From an uncultured Dorea sp. (lineage in GTDB: Bacteria; Bacillota; Clostridia; Lachnospirales; Lachnospiraceae): 64,000 bases of DNA. Shown here piece after piece: positions 1 to 8,128 of this stretch (position 1 is its first letter; each line of letters opens with the position of its first letter). The notes under the pieces are model-generated. The model was given only the letters and a program-made list of their open reading frames with translations. It was not told the DNA's origin and made no database searches. A program made the translations under genes and the position numbers. The stretch is taken from the NCBI GenBank assembly GCA_947652615.1, contig CANTDX010000009.1, positions 1-64,000 of the forward strand, read 5' to 3'.

Positions 1-273
1 CCTGGGGACGGAAACGTCCATCTTCCCATATGCAGTATTGACAGACTTATGGGAATAACCATTACGCCTGTTCGTGGTATTCTTTTCCCCGCGCTCGTTG
101 CTGCCATATCCCAGATGGGAGTCCATCTCCCCCTGGAGCATGGACTCAAACATGGGGCCGAAGATGTCTTTGATGGCATCCTGCATCTCTTCCCTTGTCT
201 GTGGCTGGTATTCCTCCATGATTGCCTGTGCGATTGCGGCCCCTCTTGTGTTCTGTTTGTTCCTTCGTGCCAT
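1..273 (-). CDS. IS256-family transposase, N-terminal fragment (cut by window edge)
   Basis: The minus strand reads 91 codons without a stop from an ATG at 273 to base 1. The translation begins MARRNKQNTRGAAIAQAI and contains HLGYG, the RRNGYS.K.V.T.YG block and a terminal SVPR. These are hallmarks of the N-terminal region of Mutator/IS256 DDE transposases, which cut and paste their own element; the DDE catalytic core would lie to the left. Two in-frame upstream ATGs exist (288 and 300). The purine-rich AAAGG at 301-305 suits a start at 288 as well, so the start is uncertain by a few codons. Family assignment is firm from motif pattern. Activity cannot be judged because most of the gene is missing. 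Confidence 0.85.
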   Translation of the reverse strand, partial: MARRNKQNTRGAAIAQAIMEEYQPQTREEMQDAIKDIFGPMFESMLQGEMDSHLGYGSNERGEKNTTNRRNGYSHKSVNTAYGKMDVSVPR

Positions 274-316
274 TAGTGCTGTACCCATCCTTTTCTTCAT
301 CCTTTCTTTGAGTGTA

Positions 317-346
317 GCACACTTTATACAGAAAAATAAAGTGCGC
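317..346. terminator. Hairpin in front of the transposase gene
   Basis: An 11-bp inverted repeat with one mismatch (GCACACTTTAT / ATAAAGTGCGC) flanks an 8-bp loop between the IS end and the transposase start. Such hairpins often shield a transposase from outside transcription or sequester its start region. The role here is inferred. Confidence 0.4.
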
Positions 347-538
347 AGTTAGATTTGTTGTATTTCTAACTTACACACTTTATTTTACACTCCCGAACAA
401 CCGCTTTTCACAGTTTGACACCAGACAGACCACATCAAACTCAGATGAGCCGCATGAGCTTGTGCAGTTATTACGTTTGCTCTAAGCAACATTAAGGAAA
501 GTAATGTGCCGGAACCTCCTTGTTTTCTACCATAAAAA

Positions 539-561
539 GCAGGAGGTCTTATCCCTCCTGC
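539..561 (-). terminator. Terminator of the ABC transporter operon
   Basis: A perfect 8-bp GC-rich stem (GCAGGAGG/CCTCCTGC) with a 7-base loop is followed on the minus strand by five T. It overlaps the last codons and stop of the permease gene. Positions 392-538 between this site and the IS element show no convincing gene. Confidence 0.85.
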
Positions 562-1571
562 ACTTTCTTCCTATGCCTCCTCCCCATCATCACATATACC
601 GCTGACCACACTGCCCCGTGTCCCGCCAGCGCCGCCACCTCTCTGACCATATCCGTCCTTCCATCCATCAGTCCCATCAGTCCATAGAAGGTCGCACCGG
701 ACGGGAACAGATAGCTCACCCCGTACCATACACTGTCCGCAGGAACCAACATATAGAACAGAATCGGCGGCGCCAGGAACAGGATCATTATAATCTTAAT
801 ATATACGATTCCCACCATCAGCCCGCCGGAAAACCGCGCAATGAACAATCCCGCCAATGCCGCAACGAATGCCGACAGAACAACCAGAAGAAGGAGCGGC
901 AAGATCTGCGCAGCCGCAATCCGCATACAGATCAGAGCCGTGATCACAGTCGAAACCGTTCCTCCAACGAACCCGACCGCGATCTTCTGTCTCACGTACT
1001 GCCCTCTTGTCATGGGCAGGATCTCATTGACATACTCGATCCCGTCCTCCTTCTCACTTAAGATGTTCATCGCATTGAAGGTGCACCCCATGAACATGGC
1101 CGTAATCATGACGATCACGGTCAGCAGCGGTTTCATGATATCACTCCCGCCGCCCGCCGGAAGTACCTTCAAGTCATACTGCGCTGTCATCTCCCTCTGC
1201 TCATACAGCCTGGGCAGCCTGTCAGCGATCTTTGCGTACATGGTAAACTCATCTCCGGAGCGTATCGTCTTCATCTCCCCGTCCTTGGCCAGCACGCCGA
1301 CCGTCTGCGTGGCAGGCTCCTTCACCGCCTCTTCCAGCTCCTCCCTGCTGTCATAGATCTCCACGGTTCCATTGGTACGAAGCCAGTCTTCCATCTCCCC
1401 TGTCAGGCCGTCCCGGACGATTCCAAAGGAAGGCTCTGCCATAGCAGAGAAATCCATATCCCCCATCAGATTGACGGCGATCCCGGCAAGGATCGGCAGC
1501 AAAAAGGTAAGAACACACAGCTTGTCACGCCGCAGCGCCTTGAGCTGATATTTTAACCCTGTCCAGTTCAT
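549..1571 (-). CDS. ABC-2 type transporter permease (second membrane subunit)
   Basis: This is a polytopic membrane subunit of an ABC-2 exporter of about 340 residues. One N-terminal membrane helix (LTFLLPILAGIAVNLMG) is followed by a ~130-residue extracytoplasmic stretch, then five hydrophobic segments in the C-terminal half. This is the usual ABC-2 layout. An ATG at 1580 overlaps the stop of the preceding permease, but GGAGGG sits 9 bases before the ATG at 1571, so I chose that start. It is last in an operon with the ATPase at 2617 and the permease at 1577, next to a two-component system, so its transport is probably induced by that system. The substrate is unknown; a drug, lantibiotic or lipid would be guesses from family precedent. 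Confidence 0.8.
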   Translation of the reverse strand: MNWTGLKYQLKALRRDKLCVLTFLLPILAGIAVNLMGDMDFSAMAEPSFGIVRDGLTGEMEDWLRTNGTVEIYDSREELEEAVKEPATQTVGVLAKDGEMKTIRSGDEFTMYAKIADRLPRLYEQREMTAQYDLKVLPAGGGSDIMKPLLTVIVMITAMFMGCTFNAMNILSEKEDGIEYVNEILPMTRGQYVRQKIAVGFVGGTVSTVITALICMRIAAAQILPLLLLVVLSAFVAALAGLFIARFSGGLMVGIVYIKIIMILFLAPPILFYMLVPADSVWYGVSYLFPSGATFYGLMGLMDGRTDMVREVAALAGHGAVWSAVYVMMGRRHRKKVQEG

Positions 1572-1576
1572 CTGCA

Positions 1577-2620
1577 TCATCCCTCCTTCTTCATCTCCCG
1601 GTCAAGCCCCCACTGGGCGGCCATAAACAGCAGAACGACCGCTGCCGCACAGACCCCATAGTAAATGCCTTGCGCCGAAGATATCTGAAAATACGCATTC
1701 TTCATCGCCGTAAAGAGATGGTACATCGGATGAAACCGCATCCAGTCCATCTCCACGCCCGTCTGCACTACCAGGAAGACCGGAGTGGTGATAAAAACCG
1801 CAAGTACCAGATAGATAAGGGAAAACTGCTTAAAGTCCGGCAGCACCACCGCACAGAGGAATCCGATCAACGCCATCACAAGAGATAAGATTCCCGCCTG
1901 CATCAGAACACCCGGCAGCACTCTTAAGCCTTCCTTCATCCCCAGATTGATCACCGTCAGTAACGCGGCAAACAGAAGGTCCGACAATAGAATCAACACC
2001 AATTTCGATAAGATAAACAGAACCCGGGATACCGGAATGACCGCATGGACCCGGATGACTCCCATCTGCTTCTCTTTAAAGAGCATCGAAGCTAACCCCA
2101 GGAAGCCTACCGCAGCCAGTTCGAAGAATAAGAATTCCGCGGTGATCTCCCTTCGGCTCTTCATCTCCCTGGTATTTGTTCCGATGATCCCGGCCTGCCC
2201 CAAAGCATCCCGGGAATCCCTCTTTGGACCATCCTCCCTATCCTCCGGGAAAAGCAGCGCTCTTGCATACGCCTCCCGGATATGGTCGAGACTCTCTACG
2301 CCGCAGGATACCATCATGATCTCTGGCTTCCTGCCGGAACCCGGATCACCGGTGATATGAAGCCCTACGGAATATCCGTCCTCACAGGCCGCCTCCAGTT
2401 CTTCTAAGCTTCCAACATCCGTAACACCTGCCGCACATTCCCCTTGTACCTTCCCCGGATCATAGCGGTAGACCGGGAAGATCTCCTGGTCAAGCTTCAC
2501 ATAGACCAAATTGATATAACTGGAATATAAGATCAGCGACCCCAGAGCCAGCAGGAAGAATTTGCCGGACACACACAGCCGGAAGTCTTTCCTGAGAAAT
2601 GTAACAAGATTCCCCTTCAC
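1577..2620 (-). CDS. ABC-2 type transporter permease (first membrane subunit)
   Basis: A 347-residue integral membrane protein with an N-terminal helix (FFLLALGSLILYSSYINLVYV), a ~130-residue outside loop, then about five hydrophobic segments towards the C-terminus. It is paralogous in layout to the downstream permease, and the two presumably form a heterodimer served by the ATPase upstream. The start is GTG at 2620, overlapping the TGA of the ATPase gene by four bases (GTGA), which implies translational coupling. No substrate-specific motif was recognised. Confidence 0.8.
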   Translation of the reverse strand: MKGNLVTFLRKDFRLCVSGKFFLLALGSLILYSSYINLVYVKLDQEIFPVYRYDPGKVQGECAAGVTDVGSLEELEAACEDGYSVGLHITGDPGSGRKPEIMMVSCGVESLDHIREAYARALLFPEDREDGPKRDSRDALGQAGIIGTNTREMKSRREITAEFLFFELAAVGFLGLASMLFKEKQMGVIRVHAVIPVSRVLFILSKLVLILLSDLLFAALLTVINLGMKEGLRVLPGVLMQAGILSLVMALIGFLCAVVLPDFKQFSLIYLVLAVFITTPVFLVVQTGVEMDWMRFHPMYHLFTAMKNAYFQISSAQGIYYGVCAAAVVLLFMAAQWGLDREMKKEG

Positions 2621-3357
2621 TCCTCAAGCCCCCTTCCTGTGTACTGGATGAATACCTCCTCAAGCGTCGGCTCCTTAGAATCCATACAGTTCTGCTTCTT
2701 GAGATTCTGCGGCGTATCAAGAGCCGCGATATTTCCGTTCGAGATGAATGCCACCCGGTCGCACAACAGATCTGCATCCATCATATTGTGGGTCGTCAGG
2801 AACACCGTCGTCCCGTTTCGGCGTTCTTCCTCGATGATCCTTCGGAACAGAACCGCACCGGAGGGGTCTAAGCCGCTGATCGGCTCGTCCAGGAATAAGA
2901 GCCTGGGACTGTTAAGCAGGGCGCGCGCCATACTGACTCTCTGGCGCATTCCCTTCGAGTAAGAAGAGACCGGTTTCTTCAGATAATCCTTCTTGAACTC
3001 TAGCTTATCTAACAGTTCCATCACATCCCGCACCCGCTCCCGCGGATAGAAAGACGCAAAATACCTCAGGTTATCAACAGCGCTTAAGTTCGTATACAGA
3101 TACGGGAATTCGAACAAAACCCCGATCTTCTCCAGCAATTCCTGCGTATGCGCCGCCCCCATATCCTGTCCGAATAAGGATACCCGTCCCCCATATCCGG
3201 TCAGGATCCCTGTAAGGATCTTCTGGGTCGTCGACTTCCCGGAGCCGTTTGGCCCCAGGAACCCGAAGATCTCCCCGTCCTCCACCGTGAAATCCAGGCC
3301 GTGAAGCGCCTGCCTGTCTTTGCCGTAGGAAAAGGTCAGATTCTTTACCTCGATCAT
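2617..3357 (-). CDS. ABC transporter ATP-binding protein
   Basis: A 246-residue ABC ATPase that powers the two downstream permeases. Visible motifs are Walker A GPNGSGKST (about 35-43), Q-loop region FEFPYLY, signature SSYSKGMRQR, Walker B LLFLDEPISGLDP and the switch His in TTHNMMD. The SYSKGMRQR form of the signature is typical of DrrA/CcmA-like export ATPases rather than importers. The ATG at 3357 overlaps the stop of the 50-aa gene by four bases, so the small gene and the ATPase are translationally coupled. Expression is likely controlled from the 3544-3596 region by the adjacent two-component system. Confidence 0.92.
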   Translation of the reverse strand: MIEVKNLTFSYGKDRQALHGLDFTVEDGEIFGFLGPNGSGKSTTQKILTGILTGYGGRVSLFGQDMGAAHTQELLEKIGVLFEFPYLYTNLSAVDNLRYFASFYPRERVRDVMELLDKLEFKKDYLKKPVSSYSKGMRQRVSMARALLNSPRLLFLDEPISGLDPSGAVLFRRIIEEERRNGTTVFLTTHNMMDADLLCDRVAFISNGNIAALDTPQNLKKQNCMDSKEPTLEEVFIQYTGRGLEE

Positions 3358-3506
3358 TCCTCGTCACCCCATTTCCCACGCTGACGGTTCCTCTTCTCTT
3401 TCTGCCTTATCCCCCACCATTTCATGAATTTCACCTTCAGCGGAAGCGAAACAGCCAATACCGCAGCAATGACCAGCCACCAATACCATTCCAAGCCTAA
3501 GAACAT
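3354..3506 (-). CDS. 50-aa single-span membrane peptide coupled to the ABC ATPase
   Basis: This small gene has an ATG at 3506 preceded by AGAAAGGAG. It encodes 50 residues starting MFLGLEWYWWLVIAAVLAVS, one hydrophobic helix (about 8-24), then a strongly basic tail (KWWGIRQKEKRNRQRGKW) ending GDEE. Its TGA overlaps the ATG of the ABC ATPase. The good ribosome binding site, coupled stop/start and clear membrane topology argue it is real. I do not recognise a family. Its place as first gene of the transporter transcription unit suggests an accessory or regulatory subunit of the exporter, such as a sensor-transporter link, but this is inference. Confidence 0.75.
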   Translation of the reverse strand: MFLGLEWYWWLVIAAVLAVSLPLKVKFMKWWGIRQKEKRNRQRGKWGDEE

Positions 3507-3543
3507 ATCCAACTCTCCTTTCTTGTATCTTGACTGGTATCAG

Positions 3544-3596
3544 TTTATATCCGGGAAATGAAATCGAAGTGCAGTCCATGTGAAATCCATGTGAAA
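3544..3596 (-). promoter_or_regulatory. Activator-type promoter with perfect tandem 11-bp repeat
   Basis: On the minus strand the 11-mer TTTCACATGGA occurs twice back to back without mismatch (3596-3586 and 3585-3575), and a TATAAA -10-like hexamer lies at 3549-3544. No good -35 is present. Tandem direct repeats at one helical turn are the classic binding pattern of OmpR/PhoB-family regulators, and such a regulator is encoded just upstream (4683-5345). Inferred role: response-regulator-dependent promoter of the small peptide-ABC transporter unit. Confidence 0.7.
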
Positions 3597-3599
3597 GAT

Positions 3600-4679
3600 C
3601 TACGCCGCGCACCTTGGAAAACAGAAGTAGAATTCCATCCCCTTTTCGGCGCTGCGCACACCATAATCAACCTGGTACATGGACAAGATCTGCGAGACGA
3701 CTGCAAGCCCAAGACCGGACCCTTTGCATCTGTTATCCGGACCGCGGTAGAATTTGTCCCATATCTTCACAAGCTCCTGTTCATTTAACGGCGTACAGTC
3801 GTTATAGACTTCGAACCGCACAGACTCCCTTTCAAGGCTTACTCTAAGCCTGATCTCTCCTCCCGTCCGAACATACTTCTTCGCATTCCCGATCAGGTTG
3901 TTCAACACCTGCTCGATCCGCTGTCTGTCCGCCAGCACATACACCTCCTCTTCCGGAAGCTCATAGTGGAGATGATAATCCGTCTTAGGCATATCAAGCA
4001 GCAGACGCCCTGCTGCTGTCTCAACCATTTCTATGAATTCAAACCTCTCCCTTGCAAGCGCCGACGCCCCGGATTCCAGCGCCGACAGATCCAGAAGCGA
4101 GACGATCATATGATCCATACGTTCTGTTGCATTCAGGATAGAATCAATATAACGCTGTTTCTTCTCCGGGTCCCTCTCCTCACCAAGCTCTTCCGCATAT
4201 GCCCGGATCAGCCCAAGCGGAGTCTTCAGCTCATGCGACAGGCTGTCCGTCAGCTCCTTTCTCTGCGCAAGCAGTATACGCTCCTGTTCCACATCCTCCT
4301 GAAGTCTCCTGTTTGCTTCCTCCAGTTTCTTAAGCGTCCCCTGCAGGTTGGAAAACATGGTATTCAAGCTCTGCGACAGCTCACCGAACTCATCATTGGA
4401 ATGGACGCTGCAGTACGCCGAGTGATCAAGCCTTGCCATCTGCCCTGCCGTGTCATTGATACGGCCAAGCGGCTTGGAGATCAGCTCCCCAAGCAGGAAA
4501 TCCACTGCCAGGATCACCACGACCAGAAGCAGAAACCAGATCCAGAATCCGATATCCCGGCTGACCGGCAATTCTTCCGTTACAAGATAAAACAATACGA
4601 TGGCACCGCCCGCCAGCTTGGACAGTGCCATCGTCTTACTCCGTACCGTTTTGAGATCATAGAATACTCTCTTCTTCAT
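3600..4679 (-). CDS. Membrane sensor histidine kinase (two-component system)
   Basis: A 359-residue kinase with two close N-terminal membrane helices (about 24-34 and 45-65) separated by only about ten residues, so it has almost no extracellular sensor. A HAMP-like linker and coiled coil (75-140) precede the H-box SLSHELKTPLG, then an N-box (NNLIGNAKKYV), a D/F region (DKFYRG) and a G-box (GSGLGLAVV). Kinases with a tiny outside loop beside an ABC exporter resemble the intramembrane-sensing type, which often read the state of their transporter. It lies 3 bp after the response regulator gene and 93 bp before the transporter genes, so it most likely phosphorylates that regulator. Confidence 0.9.
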   Translation of the reverse strand: MKKRVFYDLKTVRSKTMALSKLAGGAIVLFYLVTEELPVSRDIGFWIWFLLLVVVILAVDFLLGELISKPLGRINDTAGQMARLDHSAYCSVHSNDEFGELSQSLNTMFSNLQGTLKKLEEANRRLQEDVEQERILLAQRKELTDSLSHELKTPLGLIRAYAEELGEERDPEKKQRYIDSILNATERMDHMIVSLLDLSALESGASALARERFEFIEMVETAAGRLLLDMPKTDYHLHYELPEEEVYVLADRQRIEQVLNNLIGNAKKYVRTGGEIRLRVSLERESVRFEVYNDCTPLNEQELVKIWDKFYRGPDNRCKGSGLGLAVVSQILSMYQVDYGVRSAEKGMEFYFCFPRCAA

Positions 4680-4682
4680 ACC

Positions 4683-5345
4683 TTACTCCTCGAATTTGTA
4701 GCCGGAACGAATCAGGGTAACGATGTGGCGCCCTTCCGCTCCAAGCTTCTGCCGCAATGTCTTGATATGCGTATCAACTGTGCGTGTATTGCCTTCATAA
4801 TCATAGCCCCAGATACGGTTCAAGATCTGTTCCCGGGAGAATACCTGATTCTTATTCTGCATAAATAACAATAAGATCTCGAATTCCTTATGCGTAAGCT
4901 CCGCTTCCATACCGTCCGCGATCACCTGGCGCGAAGCCGGATACAGCAGCAGATTCCCTGCCTGCAGGGCATCCCCTGCACTGTTTCCCGCACGCCGAAG
5001 CAGCGCGTTGACCTTCGCAAGTAATATCCTGGGACTGAACGGCTTCGTCACATAGTCGTCCGCACCATATTCATAGCCCTTAAGCTTATCATCCTCATCG
5101 CTCTTCGCCGTCAGGATCAGAATCGGCAGGTTATACTTCTCCCTGGCAAGCCGGCAGACCGCGAAGCCATTCAGATACGGCATCATAATGTCCAGGACTG
5201 CCAGATCCACAGCATGATTATTAAGGAGCATGACCGCCTCCCTCCCGTCGTCTGCCGTGATACAGCTATGGCCGCCGCGCTCCATATGCTCCACAAGGAT
5301 CTCCTGCATTTCCTTCTCATCTTCTGCTATCAATATCGTCGCCAT
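4683..5345 (-). CDS. OmpR/PhoB-family response regulator
   Basis: A 220-residue regulator: receiver domain with acidic pair AEDE, phospho-acceptor Asp in VLDIMMPY, Thr in LTAKS and Lys in KPFSP, then a winged-helix output domain (about 125-220) ending in the RTVDTHIKTLRQKL...IRSGYKF pattern. I chose the ATG at 5345 because GGGAG lies 6 bases upstream; an in-frame GTG at 5360 would overlap the preceding gene. It forms a pair with the kinase at 3600-4679. The tandem 11-bp repeat at 3575-3596 is its most likely target. Confidence 0.92.
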   Translation of the reverse strand: MATILIAEDEKEMQEILVEHMERGGHSCITADDGREAVMLLNNHAVDLAVLDIMMPYLNGFAVCRLAREKYNLPILILTAKSDEDDKLKGYEYGADDYVTKPFSPRILLAKVNALLRRAGNSAGDALQAGNLLLYPASRQVIADGMEAELTHKEFEILLLFMQNKNQVFSREQILNRIWGYDYEGNTRTVDTHIKTLRQKLGAEGRHIVTLIRSGYKFEE

Positions 5346-5356
5346 AATATCTCCCG

Positions 5357-6697
5357 TCACTTGTTGTCAAAATAAGCGTCTATCTTCTGCTTGATCTGTG
5401 CAGGCTTTAAATATTTGACCAGATATCCGTCCGGTTTTAAGGATACTAATTTCTTAACCGTCTCCGGGTCTGCCTTCCCCGTCAGGAATATGATCGGGAT
5501 ATCCGCCAGCGCATCCTCCGAACGCGTCATTTCCAATACCTGCTGTCCGTCACAGACCGGCATCTCATAATCCAGCAGCACCAGATCCGGACGGTCCAGG
5601 ATCATGCTCCGAAGCGCAGCCGTGCCGGACGGCGCAAGCGTCACGTCATAATCATGTTCCAGGAGCTTTCGGATCCCCTGTCTGATCGTAACAGAATCAT
5701 CCACCACCAGCACCTTCTTCTTATGGTGAACCTCCCTCTTCATGAGATATTTCTCAACCTCGGCTATCGCATTGCCCGTATGGATCGGGGCTGCATCTAT
5801 CTCTTTGGGCTGCATCTTGGCGGCCGCGCAGTAGGAGAAGTATCCTTCTCCTGTATCAATCAGAAGGCTGACATGCAATTTCTCATGCCCGAACACCTTC
5901 TGGAACTGTTCATAGGTAAGAAGGTTCTCTTCCTTTAACTCATACCCTTCCATATCCGGCAGATGCTCCTTGACGCACTCCACAAACTGGCGCGCCGTAT
6001 ACCTGGCAGCATTCATCAGCGTGGTATTGAGCTTATTCGTCTTGATCCCCATAGCTTTTCCAACCGTATTGATCAAGAGCTTCTCCTCAAATACCATGAA
6101 TATCTCCCATCTCTCCTCCTCCTGGTCTGTACCGTAGACCAGACGGTGGTATATCCCCCTCCCGAATCTCTCTCCGCCGTATGTCTCGCTGATCACCGAC
6201 GCCTCCAGACGGAACAGGTCATACATCAACTGGAGGATGACCTTCTTCATCGCTTCCTGCTCCTTACCCTGAAGCAGCTTCATCCACCTGCTTCTGCCCT
6301 TCCCGGCAATCGCCCGGTCTTCCATCAGCGTATGCCCGATCAGCCATCCGGCGCAGACGCCAAGGAAATGATCTACGGAATCCGCACTGTAATCGGTCTG
6401 CTCCAGTTCTAACTCCAACGCCGGGATCGTCCTGACGCGGAATTCCTCATGAATATGCCTGTGAACCTCCAGTCTCTCATAACCGACAGACTCCATATAC
6501 TCTTCTTCCTCTGCAAAGTGCTTCACCGCATGATCCTTGAAGAATTTGATCCCCTCCTGGCAAGCCCACTGGCTCTTATTTTTCACGTCGCTGAATCTGA
6601 ATAATTTGTTGATGATCTTAAAAAGCCTTTCATGCTCTTTATCAATGATGTCTACACCAATATTGTACTCGTCTTTCCATACTAATTGGCCTTCCAT
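5357..6697 (-). CDS. Bacteriohemerythrin - CheX-like? - receiver fusion protein
   Basis: A 446-residue three-part soluble protein. Residues 1-130 are a bacteriohemerythrin: W7, DKEH22ERLF, H60FxxEE64, H78xxxH82 and GHTLMED give the His/Glu/Asp set that holds a di-iron O2-binding centre. Residues 150-310 contain NAARYTARQFVE and a VSLLIDTGEGYFSY strand that faintly recall CheC/CheX folds (low confidence). Residues 325-446 form a receiver domain (VVDDS, LLDYEMP, FLTGK, K near the end). It is the first gene before the OmpR regulator and kinase, 11 bp from the former. It may feed O2 or redox state into the system, either as a phosphate sink or as an input. AGGAGG precedes the start. Upstream, 6698-6762 holds an imperfect dyad around 6717-6747 and no other gene. 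Confidence 0.82.
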   Translation of the reverse strand: MEGQLVWKDEYNIGVDIIDKEHERLFKIINKLFRFSDVKNKSQWACQEGIKFFKDHAVKHFAEEEEYMESVGYERLEVHRHIHEEFRVRTIPALELELEQTDYSADSVDHFLGVCAGWLIGHTLMEDRAIAGKGRSRWMKLLQGKEQEAMKKVILQLMYDLFRLEASVISETYGGERFGRGIYHRLVYGTDQEEERWEIFMVFEEKLLINTVGKAMGIKTNKLNTTLMNAARYTARQFVECVKEHLPDMEGYELKEENLLTYEQFQKVFGHEKLHVSLLIDTGEGYFSYCAAAKMQPKEIDAAPIHTGNAIAEVEKYLMKREVHHKKKVLVVDDSVTIRQGIRKLLEHDYDVTLAPSGTAALRSMILDRPDLVLLDYEMPVCDGQQVLEMTRSEDALADIPIIFLTGKADPETVKKLVSLKPDGYLVKYLKPAQIKQKIDAYFDNK

Positions 6698-6762
6698 CCA
6701 TGGTCCTCCTAAAAATAGTCTCTTATTATTAATATTCAGTGACTACATTTTAGGTACATATC

Positions 6763-8094
6763 CTATAACCCCTTCTCCTTCAGACCATTTACCAGACCCA
6801 CATAATATTCTCTCACATCAAAGTCCTTAATATTCTCCCGGTTCAGATCGATCATATCGCCGTGGGAGATCCCGCGCTTCCCGCTTGTCGTAAGGAATGT
6901 ATAGTCCTCTCCCCATGGAAATGAACTCTCCGCAACCAGCCCGTCATTGGGCCCGTCAAAATATTTCACAAGCTGATGGGAGAAATTAAGCGGGAACTGC
7001 CCTCCCGACGCCACATTAAGCTTCGATCCCACGCTCTGATAGTAGATCCCGGGCTTGTCAGGCACCTTCTGATTGAACTCCTTACAGGCCGACGCCGTAA
7101 GGTCCGTGACCGCCGCTATAAAATCCGGATTCTCATCCCCCAGCACCTTCAGAGCAGAATTATAACTCTGCGCAACCTTGTCTTTTGCCGCCTCCGGGAT
7201 CTTCCCCAGCAGATAATCCGCGAAGATGCAGCCTCTATGCGGTGTATTGACCGTGGTAATCGACGCGACGTATTCCTCCACTCCGAGACGGCTGACCGCA
7301 TATCTGGAATCCAGCCCGCCCTTAGAGTGCGCGATGATATTAAGCTTCCCGCAGCCGGTCTCCGCTATGATCTCCCGGATGCGGTCCGCAAGCTCGGCCC
7401 CGCTGTCCGCAACTGCCGCCGACTGATGGTTCCCATAGAATATCGTCGCCCCGTGCTTCTCCAGCTCCTTAGGGATCCGCCCCCAGTAGTTAAAATACTT
7501 AAAATCCCGGAAAAATACTCCATGCACCATCAGGATCGGATACCTGGTCCGGCAGAGCATCTCATCCTTCCTCTCCTGAGCCTGCATAATCTTCCCGCTC
7601 TCGAACTCCCACTCGTCAGAAGCCATACGGATGATCTTAAGGAGAACGATCAGATGCACGACCGGAATCCAGCCGCACGCCAGCCCGATCGTCCGCCACT
7701 TGATCCCGATCTGGGCGGACGTCAGATATACACGGATGATCCCGCTCCAGAATACAGCCGCTTCCACTAGAACCACGCAGGCCAGATTCCCAAGCCACAT
7801 CATCTTATCCTCCGGAAATAACATCGGCAGCGTAACAAGCAGGCAGATCACCGATGCGCTTACCGATATCAGAAAATATATCAGAAGCTCACATCCATCC
7901 GCACAGATCTTAAGCCGTTTCCCCGGAAGCCTCCGGTGGGAAGCAGCCGGAACGATATTGATTACGGCCGTCCCGAAAACCAAAAGGAGCATTAAAGCAA
8001 TGCCCCCAAGCCTCGGAAATATCATCTTCATTAATGGTATATTTGCCGTGAGAAAGATAACCAGCCCACAGCAGACTCTCCGAATGTATTTCAC
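6763..8094 (-). CDS. Membrane-anchored lipase/esterase-like alpha/beta hydrolase
   Basis: A 443-residue protein with about five hydrophobic N-terminal segments (residues 1-150) and a C-terminal alpha/beta hydrolase domain. The domain opens with YPILMVHGVFFRD, carries the nucleophile elbow AHSKGG (G-x-S-x-G variant with Ala first) and NTPHRG, and resembles triacylglycerol lipases/LipA-type esterases. A catalytic Asp (DGPNDGLV) and His (SHGDM) are plausible. The start is GTG at 8094 with GAGAGGAAG upstream. It follows signal peptidase I by 34 bp in the same direction, possibly one transcript with flotillin and lepB, which would place it in membrane lipid housekeeping. The substrate is unknown. 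Confidence 0.75.
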   Translation of the reverse strand: MKYIRRVCCGLVIFLTANIPLMKMIFPRLGGIALMLLLVFGTAVINIVPAASHRRLPGKRLKICADGCELLIYFLISVSASVICLLVTLPMLFPEDKMMWLGNLACVVLVEAAVFWSGIIRVYLTSAQIGIKWRTIGLACGWIPVVHLIVLLKIIRMASDEWEFESGKIMQAQERKDEMLCRTRYPILMVHGVFFRDFKYFNYWGRIPKELEKHGATIFYGNHQSAAVADSGAELADRIREIIAETGCGKLNIIAHSKGGLDSRYAVSRLGVEEYVASITTVNTPHRGCIFADYLLGKIPEAAKDKVAQSYNSALKVLGDENPDFIAAVTDLTASACKEFNQKVPDKPGIYYQSVGSKLNVASGGQFPLNFSHQLVKYFDGPNDGLVAESSFPWGEDYTFLTTSGKRGISHGDMIDLNRENIKDFDVREYYVGLVNGLKEKGL

Positions 8095-8128
8095 TTCTTT
8101 CTTCCTCTCTTAGTTCTCTACTGTACTT

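Larger units (their letters stand above)
1..391 (-). mobile_element. IS256-family insertion sequence, right part only
   Basis: A partial insertion sequence enters from the left edge. It holds the N-terminal third of a Mutator/IS256-type transposase on the minus strand. Outside the gene there is a hairpin (317-346), then an AT-rich tract around 371-391 which on the minus strand starts GAGTGTAAAATAAAGTGTG, a sequence resembling IS256-group terminal repeats. The outer boundary near 391 is an inference, because the other end and any target duplication lie outside the window. Confidence 0.75.

Noticed and set aside
49..352. Plus-strand open frames at the left edge
   Set aside because: Minus-strand translation gives a clear IS256 transposase N-terminus over the same bases.
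618..1356. Long plus-strand open frames opposite the ABC permease
   Set aside because: Arg/Ser/His-rich antisense translations with no ribosome binding site or family pattern; the minus-strand permease explains the region.
6717..6747. Imperfect dyad TAGTCTCT/AGTGACTA before the hemerythrin gene
   Set aside because: Arms are short, mismatched and AT-rich; not enough to call an operator.
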